A DNA stretch of 64,000 nucleotides from Symbiodinium microadriaticum. Its lineage: Eukaryota; Sar; Dinophyceae; Suessiales; Symbiodiniaceae. The notes under the pieces are model-generated. The model ran no database searches and had not been told where the DNA came from. It worked only from the letters and a program-made list of their open reading frames with translations. Positions 41,768-52,170 of the stretch are shown here, in pieces. Made by a program: the position numbers and the translations under genes. Each line of letters starts with the position of its first letter. Within the stretch, counting starts at the first letter, position 1. The stretch spans positions 604,648 to 668,647 of the forward strand of contig LSRX01000285.1 of the NCBI GenBank assembly GCA_001939145.1. The letters are read 5' to 3'.

Positions 41768-43860
41768 TTAAGCTGCGCAATAAGGCTGCTTTTGGAGATT
41801 TCTCACCAGATTCTGCAGTAATCGACACGTCGTTCCGGCACGACTGTCTTTGGCATCGGTCCAGGGAGCCAGCGAGTCAACAATGGCAGCGGCACCTCCA
41901 ACGCAACCTTGGGCACTTTGAACTGGCGTTTGCCCGAAGAAGCGAACATACGATTGAAGTGAACTCATTCTGAAGAAACCAGCATCAACAAGTGCCTCCA
42001 GCCACTCCGTCCGCCACAGAAGCTCGTCTCGTCGCTTCGAGATCTGGCCTCGTACAAGAGCGGGCCGCCGCAGTGGGTGATCTACCAACCTAGCATCCCA
42101 GCGGCGTTAACTGGGACAGGAAGCGCACAGCAGGACCCAATCCGAAGCCGGGAATGGCGGCTACTCCGACTTGCAGGCACAAACGCAGACATGAAGGGTG
42201 TGCGAAGACTGCGAAGAGTCGAATATGCATGGTTTTCTCGAGCAGAGACGGCGTAGTGGGGGTTTTGGTGCCCAAGCACGCAAAGCACTGACCACTGCAA
42301 CCTAGCAAGCGAGGAGTCTACGCTTCGGTCGCGTGCGCCCGGGCCGCAAGGGCCTTGGTGCTGTGAAGATGCGCCTTTCAGGACTCGCTCCTCGGTTCCG
42401 AGGGCGGGGTGGCGACTTTGGGCCAAGGCGGAAGTGCGGCGGTGGCCGGTAGGGCCAGGAAGTACCACCGTCACCTTGTCAGAGGCCCTGACAAAGAGCT
42501 GGGCATCAAGCCGCAAAGCGTCTCAGGCGCTCCCCCACTGGTCTCTGCACGTCTGGGCTCCTGAGAGGCCAGCTGCGAATCGCCGTGCAACGGAGAGAAA
42601 TCGCAGGAAGCTACGACTGCACCCAGCTCACTGGTTGGCTCAAACGCTCCCGCTCGCAGGAGTATTTGCTAGCTGGCTCCTGCCTCTCCACTGTGCTCGG
42701 TGCTTGCTGGCGTTGGCTTGCAATGCTTTTTGGCTGCTTCTTCTGCGCCCTGCCTGCATCAGTAGGCAGGCTGAGAATCGCTCACATCGTGACACGGCAC
42801 CCATCTACTAGCGTATTTCTGCATATAATAGGAAAACAAGTGCAACTCATGCATTCGCAGTCTGTGTCCCAACGCCCAACAACGGAGTCCGAAGGCTCAA
42901 GGACGCCTACGATTTCACGGCCTTCAAGAAGACCCATGAAGGCCAGCTTTCCACCCTGGCCGAACAGCTTGTTCAGGTGGTGCACAGAACAGTACATCTC
43001 GGAGCAGTGCCAGACTTGGCAGCATAGTCAACCGACCCACTCGGGTGCTTGTCTATCTCCGCAAGAAGCTAAAGGTTGAGAAGCCAATGCTGGCCCACCT
43101 GCCTCGCGCGGCGCGACTCGTGGAGGTTCAGCGATTGCCAGCAGGAGCCCCGCTAAAGCTCCCACCAGCACTCCCAGCGGAAGTTATGTCAGCAAGGAAG
43201 GCCGGCTTGCGTGACGATTTACTGCAATGACGGCTCACTGCACCCATTGCACGAGGAGCAGCACCTACTAGCATGCGAGGGCATCAGGTCGTCACGTCAC
43301 CCCGGCAGAAGCACCGTGCCACAGATGGCGACATCCTGCAATAGAGATGAACAAGATGTTGTGACTCCGCGGTGCAAGCTGCTATGCTGCAACAGCCGTG
43401 CAAAACAGGCTACCCTTCCAAGCTGTGGACTGTCGTTCTACGTTCATATGCTATGCTCAGGCCATGAAGAACACATAAAGGCACTACCTGCGCACATGGA
43501 AGAAGCACAAACGACGTTGCCTCCTTATGCCACCGGCCACATAACAAAGTCCAACTCTCTACTTGTCACATATTTGTCGCATTAGACCATAAACAGTGCA
43601 ATAGACATACATTCATGCGGTCTGATGGCCTAGAAACCGCGCTGCAGCCGGACCTGGAGTGGAGGCGATCTGCGGACGCTTCGAGAGCAGCGTTGGACTC
43701 CGCTGGCACTGGGGCAGCAGGGGCACTGCGAACATACAGCACCTCTTGGCCACGCTGCTCATCGCTTGCAATTGCCTCAGAAGGATCGGTTGGGTCTTCT
43801 AAGTCCTCCGTGTGATCGAATGCGACCGTCACATGACGTCCTGCACATCTGAGGCATCTC
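41768..43860 (-). CDS. Multi-exon gene candidate, unknown
   Basis: Four minus-strand pieces. 43860-43632: RCLRCAGRHVTVAFDHTEDL, EDPTDPSEAIASDEQRGQEV and ALEASADRLHSRSG. 43035-42782: HHLNKLFGQGGKLAFMGLLE, GREIVGVLEPSDSVVGRWDT, then cysteine-rich CECMSCTCFP. 42519-42082: LRLDAQLFVRASDKVTVVLP and ALGTEERVLKGASS. 42103-41768: LVRGQISKRRDELLWRTEWL, EALVDAGFFRMSSLQSYVRF and DAKDSRAGTTCRLLQNL, with donor CTG|GTGAGA or a stop at 41768. The composition is convincing in each. Splice phases were not fully resolved, and the third and fourth pieces overlap slightly. No family recognised. Confidence 0.4.
43211..43585 (+). CDS. Possible plus-strand frame inside the minus-strand gene region
   Basis: 124 codons, reading YCNDGSLHPLHEEQHLLACE and GHEEHIKALPAHMEEAQTTL. 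It falls between two minus-strand exon candidates, so it may be a nested gene or a chance frame in an intron. Low confidence. Confidence 0.2.
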   Translation: MTIYCNDGSLHPLHEEQHLLACEGIRSSRHPGRSTVPQMATSCNRDEQDVVTPRCKLLCCNSRAKQATLPSCGLSFYVHMLCSGHEEHIKALPAHMEEAQTTLPPYATGHITKSNSLLVTYLSH

Positions 43861-44090
43861 TTTGGCTCTGAGGTGGAGCGAGGGCTCCACGTGCGACCCA
43901 AGACGGCTTGTTGCAGAATTACGCCGAAAGCAAGTTCCACCAGGCCAAGGTTCAACGAATGCAGCGCGAGTCGCCCCTGGCCCATGGAGGCTTTCCTGAG
44001 ATCTCAGATCCTTAGGGCTCTTCTCCACAGAGCTGCCTCGCAGTCTGCGAGTAAGGAGCTGATCAGCTGCCTTTGTCGGTCACTGCCCCC

Positions 44091-44132
44091 TTTAGGGTTT
44101 AGGGTTTAGGGTTTAGGGTTTAGGGTTTAGGG
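44091..44132 (+). repeat. Six-unit interstitial telomere array
   Basis: Six perfect TTTAGGG units, then GCCTAGGGCC. Unique flanks, no duplication seen. Confidence 0.9.
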
Positions 44133-44559
44133 CCTAGGGCCTTGAAAGACTTGCAAGGCTTGCACGGGTCCTTGACATGCAAGATGGCTGGCTAAAGGAC
44201 ATCAGTCGCATGCAGCGGTTTGGCTCCTGTTCTGTGCTGGACGGCAAATCGCTGCACGATGCGAAGCACAACCCCTGTTGTAATTACAACTCACTTGAGC
44301 CCACAGGCAACATAGAGGGCTGAAGCGCATGGAAGCAAAACAAGTCCGGATGAGCCACGAATGAGAAACGAATTTCCTAATAAGTCACATCGCACAGCAA
44401 GAAGAACCCGTGCCGGCCGCTACCTGTGGGGCTTGGAACAAATCAGCGCAAGCTACAGCCGGCACAAAGCTGCGGCTTTGGCTCGATGCAGCAAGGTTTT
44501 GCTTGTGGCAGCCTCCGTTTGTTACCCTCTGCCTGACATCGCAAAACTGTCAGCACCCC

Positions 44560-44869
44560 CCTGTTGCTACGCATGGGCACGGTGGAGCTTCAACTTCGGA
44601 TGTGGCCCAACAACTGAAGCAAAGCTTGGCAGGTCAACGCGGTATCAAAGTGTGAAGACATGGCTTTGGACGGGCCGCCGAGGAAGATTGTTGGCTCGCA
44701 GTGCAAGTTTCTTGTATCCAGAGCAGACGGCAAATGCCTCTACCGGACGGCACAGTCTCCGGGCAAGGCCGTCGAGCAAAGTCAAGCTGCAAGCAGCCAT
44801 TACGTGCAAGGCAAGGCGGCGCGAAGACAGCCTCACCACCCTTCCCTCCACAGGCGCATAAAAGACTAG
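44560..44869 (+). CDS. Exon candidates, unknown
   Basis: One frame to 44655 reads HGHGGASTSDVAQQLKQSLA and GQRGIKV. A second, 44660-44869, reads ALDGPPRKIVGSQCKFLVSR, ADGKCLYRTAQSPGKAVEQS and a basic tail ending RRIKD. A minus-strand alternative is cysteine- and leucine-rich. No family recognised. Confidence 0.3.
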
Positions 44870-45890
44870 TCCTAGCGAGGTGCAAGCAAGGGGACGAGGA
44901 TTGGCTACGAGCATTGTGGCTGTGAGCGATACTCTGCGAGTAGCCTGAAAGGCCAGGCTCCAAGCCTCAGGCGCTGAAACCGGCCTGCACCGGCCCCACA
45001 CACGAGGCTCCAAGGAGAAACATTGCGTTTCGAGTTGAGTTCAAGCGCAAAGGCTGCAGTCGCAGCGCAAAAGCTGGCCTGCACCTAAGAGGCAGATCTC
45101 ACGGGCCTTTGGGAACTTCCCTTGAGAGGCGTGTCTCAAAAGGTCCCTATTTTGAGACCCATCCATCTCTTTCTGCCGCCCGATGCAATGATCAGCAGGC
45201 GAATCGACTGACGCCCAGGTGGATTCTCAGGGTCTAAGTTTAGGCCTTAGGATGTAACGGTCATAAACGCATGCCACCGGCTGACTGGCAAAGAGTGGCA
45301 GGTTTCGCTCGCTCTGAGAATCTGCAATCCCTCGAGCGCGACTCACATCTCTCGCTCAGAGGAACATTGCCTGAACTGTGCTCACCGGCAACATACTATG
45401 AGTTGTGACTGTGGGTGTCTCGTTGACTTCTGTGCGCCTTCAGGGTGGCTGTGAAATGCCTGCAGTCTCTACAAGGCCTGATCTTGCATCCAAAGCGATG
45501 CCGCGACTAAGACACTACGATATCCTCAGGATGCTACGGAGCACGAAGGTGCAGTTCCAGAACAAAACCTGCACCTGCACTGGAAAATCGCGCGTGGTTC
45601 GGAGCAGACTCCTACAGGGCAATTCCTGGTTTGGGTTGCCCGTCACGCATGCTGGTCGGCTGTACTGTTGTCAGGTGCTCGTGTGTATGATGAAAGGGAT
45701 TCGAAGTCCATCGCCGCCCCCAGGCGAAAAACAATAAAAATGCGTACAGAACCGTAGCAAGTCCAATGGCGGCGGTTCGAACTGGGCCGGCGGCCATCTT
45801 CAGCGCGGCACGCGCCGGCAGGGACCACGCAAAGCCCCTAGGGCCACCGAAAGATGGAGGAACCCTGCGACTGTGTGGTGATATGATGGC

Positions 45891-47093
45891 GTGAGGGGAG
45901 ACGAGGTAGAGGCGAAGCACCGAAGAGTTCAAAGCTTCAGGGATCAGAGCTGCAGAACCCTAAACCCTACTTTCGGAGGAGTGCCATTGCATTGCAAAGA
46001 GCGACTTAGGGCGCTGTCGCTTGTGGAAGACAACACGCGCTGGTACCGCAGCCACCTCCACATGTTGCAGCTGGCAGAAAAGATGCTGCGCAAAGCGCGA
46101 GATTGGAACTGGTCTTGCCCCGTCTCCGGAAAAACGCAGCGTTTAGAACCGGCACAGCCCTGAGCCAAGTAACTCGGACCATCTTCATGAGTCTTTGCGG
46201 CAATGATGCCATGTCGGCCATGTGCTCTGAGCGAGCTAGCAGCCTCTCTTTCAGGTGCGAAAGAGGTGCAGATCTTGCAGGTCAGGCCTTTGACCTTTGC
46301 ACACGCCATCGAAGGCAAGGCGTCAAGGCAGCAGATGGAAATGGCGCTGGGTCCCAGGCAGCTCTGGCCATGGGCGAGACATGCCACTACGGCCCACAGA
46401 CACGAAGAGAGCTTACACACGCGGCCGATGTATGCCTGCCAGCTTCTGGAACTGATGCGGTGGCTTGGTGATGCAGAATGTGAGCGGCCTTCGGGCTAGC
46501 AAGGGTGGACTCTACCAGGTTCTGAAGGGACTCTTCTGCAATGCGGCTGCAAGCGGCTAACAGGAAAGTCACTACCTGTGGCATCGGGAATTCCCGTAAA
46601 GATATGGAATTTCCTGTGCAGGCACCAGCCTCACCAGCCTGATGAGATGTCTTTGCAAAAGGCAAGAGACCCCCTGCAACCATTTTCCTGGGCACCTCCT
46701 AGTAGAATGGCAATGACTTTGTATACAAAGGGAATGTGCAGTGGGATGCATCCCACGCGTCCCCTTGCCATCATTCCTGGGGACGGAGATGACTTCCGCA
46801 TTGTGTAATCATTTCGCCCCCTACCCCCATCGCAATCATTCGCCAGGGAGCAAGCGAGAAGCTGTGAGGTGTCAAAAACACACCCGGGAACCCCTCTCGT
46901 CAAGCTGCGATATTGGCAAAAGCGAAAGAATGCGTTCATGAGACCTGCACATTTGGGGTTGGAAAGCTTGCAACGTCTGCAACTGCGGCGTCGAGCCATT
47001 AGCATGAATGCTTATGAGCCATTTGAGTCATCACCTGAGTTTCAACGGCTTGCTATTGCTTGTTGTGGCAAACTGTACCTGAGGAGCAGCTGA
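45891..47093 (+). CDS. Multi-exon gene candidate; first frame reads through a telomere motif
   Basis: 45891-46163 reads CKERLRALSLVEDNTRWYRS and HLHMLQLAEKMLRKARDWNW; its upstream part passes in frame through AACCCTAAACCCTAC (45956-45970), encoding TLNPT. 46190-46497 reads LSELAASLSGAKEVQILQVR, MEMALGPRQLWPWARHATTA and ACQLLELMRWLGDAEC before AAT|GTGAGC. 46854-47093 follows the acceptor CATTCGCCAG and reads LRYWQKRKNAFMRPAHLGLE, SLQRLQLRRRAISMNAYEPF and EFQRLAIACCGKLYLRSS, then TGA. Splice phases between them were not resolved. Helix-rich; no family recognised. A minus-strand frame at 46387-46695 is an alternative for the middle part. Confidence 0.4.
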
Positions 47094-47712
47094 AGCCTGT
47101 GCCCTTAAAACCGCACAGATCCGGTCGGCGCCTGTCTTGCTTCAAAGCAGGCCGTAATGCTCGCAGTTAACACATGCTATGGGCATCTATGGGCTATGAG
47201 AGTATATAAGTCCAAGACCAAGCATGACCAGCCGTCCCGAAGAAACAGCTGTTGACACATTAAAACATCAATTTATGCGGGCTTGCCCTGCGATCCTCCG
47301 TGGGCAAAACCAAACTGTGGAAGGTGGAAGGTAGTTGTATAGGCACGCAGCCGGGTCTTTGCTCGAAAAGGCTTCGAAAATGCTTCGCCACTGGCCAGCC
47401 TGTGGCCACGGGGAGTCCAAATCCAGGGCCAGGGTAGCATAATCCTGATAGTCCATCAAAGCGAATTGTTACATTACTCGTGTCTCTTACTCAAAGGGCC
47501 GGACACGTACCCAACGGGGCTTGTCAACAAGTGCGAGCAGTGCCTGAAAGGCTATGGCATGACTTCACTTTGCAGTCGAGTAGTGCAAGCGCAAACCGGC
47601 CACATGGACTCTACGGTGGGGGCCGCAGATTCAAGGGCGGACGGGAAAACGCCTTGCACGTGCCGGTGGCGCTTTATGCAGCAAGAATTCAACAAGATAC
47701 TCTCGACTTTAG
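47094..47712. other. Probable 3' flank, nothing firm
   Basis: After the stop at 47093 the sequence is unique, with no telomere units and only short frames (47466-47759) of doubtful quality. Confidence 0.3.
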
Positions 47713-48006
47713 GTGCAAACATGCGGTTCGCGACTTCGGGAACCTCAGACAAGCTTTAGCCGAGCCAAACCGAACCAACGCAAGCAATGCCTGACATGTC
47801 AACGCGTCAGGCTTGACGCCCCAAAACAACACGAAGATGCAGCTGTAACTGATAACGAGGGAGTTGTGGGAACGTGGCAGGGGTCGCCTTTCTTGCTTAT
47901 GTTGCCTGCTCGCTGCCCGAATTGCCTCAACTCCACGCGGGGGCAGATCAGCTGCATGGGCTGCCTTAACGAGATGATCATGAGGTCTCTGCAATGCGAT
48001 CTCTGA
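47713..48006 (+). CDS. Exon with three C-x2-C pairs, unknown
   Basis: Reads KPNQRKQCLTCQRVRLDAPK, QHEDAAVTDNEGVVGTWQGS, FLLMLPARCPNCLNSTRGQI and SCMGCLNEMIMRSLQCDL, then TGA at 48004. CLTC, CPNC and CMGC could make a zinc-ribbon-like site; which pairs coordinate is unknown. It converges on and overlaps by 29 bases the minus-strand exon at 47978-48234. Confidence 0.4.
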   Translation: MQTCGSRLREPQTSFSRAKPNQRKQCLTCQRVRLDAPKQHEDAAVTDNEGVVGTWQGSPFLLMLPARCPNCLNSTRGQISCMGCLNEMIMRSLQCDL

Positions 48007-48234
48007 CCGTTGAAGCTGGACGACGGCGGCAAACGCCATGCATAATGGTGCCAATGAAGTATGCGTCGCACAAGTCAATCCAGGCAGCCGTCCGGACCTC
48101 AGGAAGCTCTCTCAGTGACTGCAGTTGATGAAGAAGCCTTTCCTCAACATCATCAAGTGACCTCTGCACCTGTGAAAAGGTGTGGAGGGCGGGAAACCGG
48201 AGCAGACGCCAAGAGAACCGGTTACCGTAGAGCC
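47978..48234 (-). CDS. Terminal exon, unknown
   Basis: Reads GNRFSWRLLRFPALHTFSQV, QRSLDDVEERLLHQLQSLRE, LPEVRTAAWIDLCDAYFIGT and VCRRRPASTVRDRIAETS, then TGA. One internal alternative acceptor is CACCTTTTCACAG (exon from 48171). Very protein-like, with helical heptad-like spacing in EERLLHQLQSL. Family not recognised. Confidence 0.5.
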
Positions 48235-48395
48235 TTCAGGCCTTTCAGCCCAACTTGGCGTAACCTCAGGCAACATGGCGGCATCCTGACTTGGAAGGAT
48301 TGCCTATTTGCGGCTGAAGGTGATGCGTGTTGATTTTGAGGCGTCGCCATGAGACCAACTGAGATGGCCTCTTCCGATGCGGAAGAATCAGAACC

Positions 48396-48935
48396 ATGTG
48401 CCCCCTAAGCACTGCGCCTCAATCGCCGCTCATCTTGCGGATCGAAAGACTGAAGGAGGCTGGCGAAAGCCAAAAGGTAGCATTAGGACATGTCAACCAT
48501 GAGCCCAGGCTGACAACTCAGGATGGGATCAAGCTCCCATTGGCACCCATCGCGGCTCCGGCACCAAGAGCTCAGGCTTGAGAAGGCCATTGATGTCTTG
48601 CTGGTTTCTTGGGTTGCAGCCTCGCTGGGATATGCTCGGATATGCTGGGATAGACTGAGATGCTGAAGTACTGGCAAACAGCCACCCAGAGGACAGGTCA
48701 AACGGTTAATCGCCCTTTGCAGCTGCAGAGAGCCTTCGGCGAGGGCCCTGAGCTGTGCTACGATGTACAAAGCCGACATTCTTCAAAAGACAGCTCCTCA
48801 CCTACTTTTATTGCAGAGCCATGTAATGGAAGTCAAGAAGTTATGGGCAGTCATGCGCATGCCTCCTGCCAGAGCAGTGTGCACTGCCACGCAGAAGGGC
48901 AGACTGCTAAGGGAAAGCGCTTGAACTGGCAATGA
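48396..48935 (+). CDS. Two exon candidates, unknown
   Basis: 48396-48581 reads SPLILRIERLKEAGESQKVA and NHEPRLTTQDGIKLPLAPIA. 48660-48935 reads YWQTATQRTGQTVNRPLQLQ, FGEGPELCYDVQSRHSSKDS and AEGQTAKGKRLNWQ. Both are plus strand and protein-like. The inter-exon DNA has a local repeat (GGATATGCTCGGATATGCTGGGATAG). No family recognised. Confidence 0.35.
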
Positions 48936-49119
48936 GCACGAGAGTCACAAGCTCTCAAGTCGCCTCCATGCGATTCACCTGCAAAAGCTCCTGAAAGCTA
49001 CTGAAAACGCCTGACAGAGGTCCAGGCGGAACAAACCAGCTACAAGCGCGCTGTCCAGAGAGGGGCCGGGAGCCCTTCGGCAGGAAGTCCTCCCCAAGCT
49101 AACCGCACGGTGCTGCACC

Positions 49120-49858
49120 GTGGCGGCTCTTAGGGCTCTGAAGGCTGTTATAAGGCCTTCATCATGGCTGAAGAGCAAGCAAGCTTTGAGAACCTACGGT
49201 CGGCCAGGGGACCCTGACAAAAATCGGCCGCTGAAACCCGATCGCACAACTAACACCAACACCAACGAACAAGCAGCTGCGCGAAGGGCGCACATGTACA
49301 AGCCCATGGCATGGTGTTTGACACAGTGGCAATACAAACAGCCACGGTTGTCCCAAGGAATGTTTGTGCACTGCTCTCCAGAAGCATGGAAGAATACTCA
49401 GCCTCGACCAGTCAACCACCAAGATTGACGTCTGCCACGTCATGTCAAACCGCTAGCACGCCTTTCAGCGACAGCTTGCAAGTGATCTCGGAAATGTTAG
49501 GGCATGGGCGGTTCTGGAATCCGGCTGCAGCGCTTCTGGGGCGGCAATTTTCACGCAAACACTTAGGTGCCCAAGCGCCTTGCGCTCGCACCTTTTGCAC
49601 TCGCACCTCGTCGAGATAAGGCCTGATGCTGATTGCCGCGCTGACTGGGAGCGCTATGGCCTCAGCCTGCGCTGGCTGCATACAGGCGCACTGGTCATGG
49701 GCCAGGGCTGTCCTCTGACGTCTACCGACCAGCAATCAATCGTTGGATCAGTAGCAGCCAGGGGCCAAGCCTCAGCCAAGCATCATCTGGGTCACCTGAG
49801 CAGGTCAAGATGCATTCCGTCACGGTTTGCCAGACTGCTATGCAGCTGCTGGCGCTAG
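49120..49858 (+). CDS. Exon candidates, unknown
   Basis: 49120-49428 reads IRPSSWLKSKQALRTYGRPG, DPDKNRPLKPDRTTNTNTNE and KPMAWCLTQWQYKQPRLSQG. 49580-49858 reads EIRPDADCRADWERYGLSLR, WLHTGALVMGQGCPLTSTDQ and QSIVGSVAARGQASAKHHLG. The frames are convincing; the exact junction was not resolved. A third frame (49311-49619) overlaps both. No family recognised. Confidence 0.35.
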
Positions 49859-50045
49859 AGTTCGGCTCGGCTGAAGATTGTGATCATGGCTCTTTGAAGT
49901 CATCGTCCCAACATGCCATCTTCTGTTCATGAATGTGACCACGGCCTCCAGGCTTCCGATGGGGGGCCCCTGCAATCGGGCCCTTTATGGGGTCTTGCAA
50001 AGGTCTTAATTCGCCTCAGGCCTACCACGGCTAAGCCCACAGAGG

Positions 50046-50275
50046 TGCCCTAAACCCAAAACACCTAAACCCTAAACCTGCCGAAACCCTAAATCCTAAA
50101 CCCTAAACCTGCCGAAACCCTAAACCCTAAACCCTAAACCTACCGAAACCCTAAACCCTAAACCCTGAACCTGCCGAAACCCTAAACCCTAAACCTGCCG
50201 AAACCCTAAACCCTAAACCCTAAACCTGCCGAAACCCTAAACCCTAAACCCTAAACCTGCCGAAACCCAAGCTAC
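50046..50275 (-). repeat. Higher-order telomere array with CTGCCG spacer
   Basis: Blocks of two to three CCCTAAA units are separated regularly by CCTGCCGAAA (once CCTACCGAAA), about seven times. The compound unit (about 28-35 bp) shows that a telomere block plus spacer was amplified together. Confidence 0.9.
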
Positions 50276-50352
50276 GCAGAACCCAGTGCCAAGTCTTAGC
50301 TCCGACTCCTCGGCCCTTGAAGCTCCTCCTCTTAAGGCCCAGACAGAAAGGA

Positions 50353-50665
50353 AAAAAAAAAAAAGGCCCTATGTAACCATTTAGGGTTTCGGGTTAAGGG
50401 GTTTAGGGTTTAGGGGTTTAGGGGTTTGGGGGGTTTAGGGGTTTAGGGGTTAGACACCAAAAAGCTCCACCCAAACCCTGGTCCTGCGTGCCTCCAACGA
50501 GGTGGACGGAGGTGGAAGAGGATGGCCTGCGCCAGGGCTCTGTCGACGCTTGAGGTGGTGGCTTCGGCGTTGTAGTTGATTATTGGGTTTAGGGTTTAGA
50601 CTTTAGGACTGTAGGGTTTTTAGGGGTTCAGGGGTTTAGGGTTTTAGGGTTTTTGGGTTTTAGGG
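50353..50665 (+). repeat. Poly-A and TTTAGGG-type arrays
   Basis: A run of 13 A at about 50353-50365 is followed by TTTAGGG units at 50380-50453. Further degenerate TTTAGGG/TTTTAGGG units lie at 50585-50665. Orientation is opposite to 50046-50275. Confidence 0.85.
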
Positions 50666-50997
50666 TTTTAGGAGTTGCAGGGCTTCGTGGAGTGGGGGTG
50701 TGCGGCTTGCTTTCGAGGGTTCCGGCACTGCAGCCGCGCGTTCTGGGAACAGCTTACGTCTTCTCTTGCGACAATGCTCCACAACTCGAGAAGGGGTGGG
50801 TGATTGATAGTTTTTGCTTCGACCGGGCTCGGAACTGCAATGGCTCAGGGACTCGCAACGCGACTGTTGCACGAGTGACGATGATGGCGGAAGGAGGTTC
50901 TGTGGCACCCCGCTCCCGCCTGTCATGCGGAGCGGAGCATATTCAAGGCCATCGTCACGGCGACCGAAATGAATGGCCGTCACGACACTTGCTCTAA
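50653..50997 (+). CDS. Exon candidate starting in telomere-like DNA
   Basis: The frame opens in TTTAGGG-derived sequence, and its convincing part begins at about 50730: LGTAYVFSCDNAPQLEKGWV, IDSFCFDRARNCNGSGTRNA and TVARVTMMAEGGS, to a stop at 50997. An acceptor GGCACTGCAG precedes 50732. Four cysteines; no family recognised. Confidence 0.35.
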   Translation: MGFRVLGVAGLRGVGVCGLLSRVPALQPRVLGTAYVFSCDNAPQLEKGWVIDSFCFDRARNCNGSGTRNATVARVTMMAEGGSVAPRSRLSCGAEHIQGHRHGDRNEWPSRHLL

Positions 50998-51869
50998 TGC
51001 TCACTTGAACCGAGCGGTTTGCACGGACAAACAAAACGAAGCCTGAGTTCTGAAGAGAGGTTGAGGGATTTGAGCTCAGGGTTTATGATCGCAGAATGAG
51101 GGTTTCAGAGTTTACTTGCAGGATCGGGTTGTTTTCTCACACAGCTAAAAGTATGGGTGTTGCGTGCGCAACCCTTTCTTGTAACACGATCGTCGAAATC
51201 CCTTCGTGCTCTTAACTTCTCTTAACAAAACCTAGAACCCTTAACCCTAACATCCTTAACCCTTAAAACCTAAAGCCCGAAGGGAGCTCAGGCGCAGGTG
51301 CTTTTCGGTGCATTTTGCTGCTAACCAAAGCTCTCGAGGTTTCCTTGCTACAGGGCCTAAGGGTCCCATACTGACTTACACAGTAGGGTTTTAGCAAGCA
51401 GCGCGAACGAGCCCTTGCAATACATCAACCGGTCGGCACCCGCAACTTTTCACAGACTTTGTCCCCTGCAGCACGTCTGGTTGGCCACTCCGTGCCGTTC
51501 TGTTTCGAACTGCCAAGTCTGTCGGCGACCTTCCTCACCACCTGTGCTTCTCCTTGGCGATGCATCCTTGGAAGTGGGATGCGTTGAAGGAGCTTACGCT
51601 GTTATGATCTAGGAGTTAAAAGAGATTGAATCAAGCAAGGTTTTGAGTGGGTACCCATCGGAACGAATCGCGGTGATACTTACCAACAAATGTAAAGACT
51701 GCAATAGACTGGGGCCAGTGGCCAAGATTTAGCGCCCGAGGAAGGCTTAGTTCCGGGCTTTGGGGGCTTCAAAAGGCTCTTAGCCTTCAAGCTTTGAGTA
51801 CGGGAGCCCACGCTCGTGTTAGTGCTTCCCTACTTCGGGGCTGAAGGTCTACACTCCCTTGGAAATTGC
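50998..51869. other. Unassigned
   Basis: A loose CCCTTAACCCTAA cluster lies at about 51235-51270, and a 65-codon frame at 51415-51612 of doubtful quality. Otherwise unique sequence. Confidence 0.3.
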
Positions 51870-51955
51870 ATTATAGGGTTTATAGGGCTTATAGGGTTTA
51901 TAGGGGTTTATAGGGTTTATAGGGGTTATAGGGTTTGGGGTTTAGGGTTTAGGTT
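51870..51955 (+). repeat. TTTATAGGG tandem passing into TTTAGGG
   Basis: Eight or so units of TTATAGGG(G) are followed by TTTGGGGTTTAGGG. The 8-mer looks like a telomere unit with a TA insertion that was then amplified; a shorter version occurs at 15826-15870 (TCTATAAGGGTT). Confidence 0.85.
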
Positions 51956-52170
51956 TTATGCCTTTTAGACACGGGGCCAGGAATCTTCATGAGAGTGTGG
52001 GAACCACAAGCCACCGGCTCCAACCCTACCTACACAACCCACGCATGGAAATCATCGGGATCGAATCCCTCAAACCCGAACGAACCCCAACCTTAATTAG
52101 GCGTTGACGCCATGTTCAGAATCATGCCGCTAACCCTAAACCCTAAACTCTAAACCCTGAACTTCAACTC

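Noticed and set aside
45640-45715. Possible tRNA 3' half around GGGATTCGAAGTCC
   Set aside because: No cloverleaf could be built with the preceding 70 bases.
52050-52080. tRNA-like T-arm (GGGATCGAATCCC)
   Set aside because: No matching acceptor, D or anticodon stems upstream, and the loop lacks the GTTC form.
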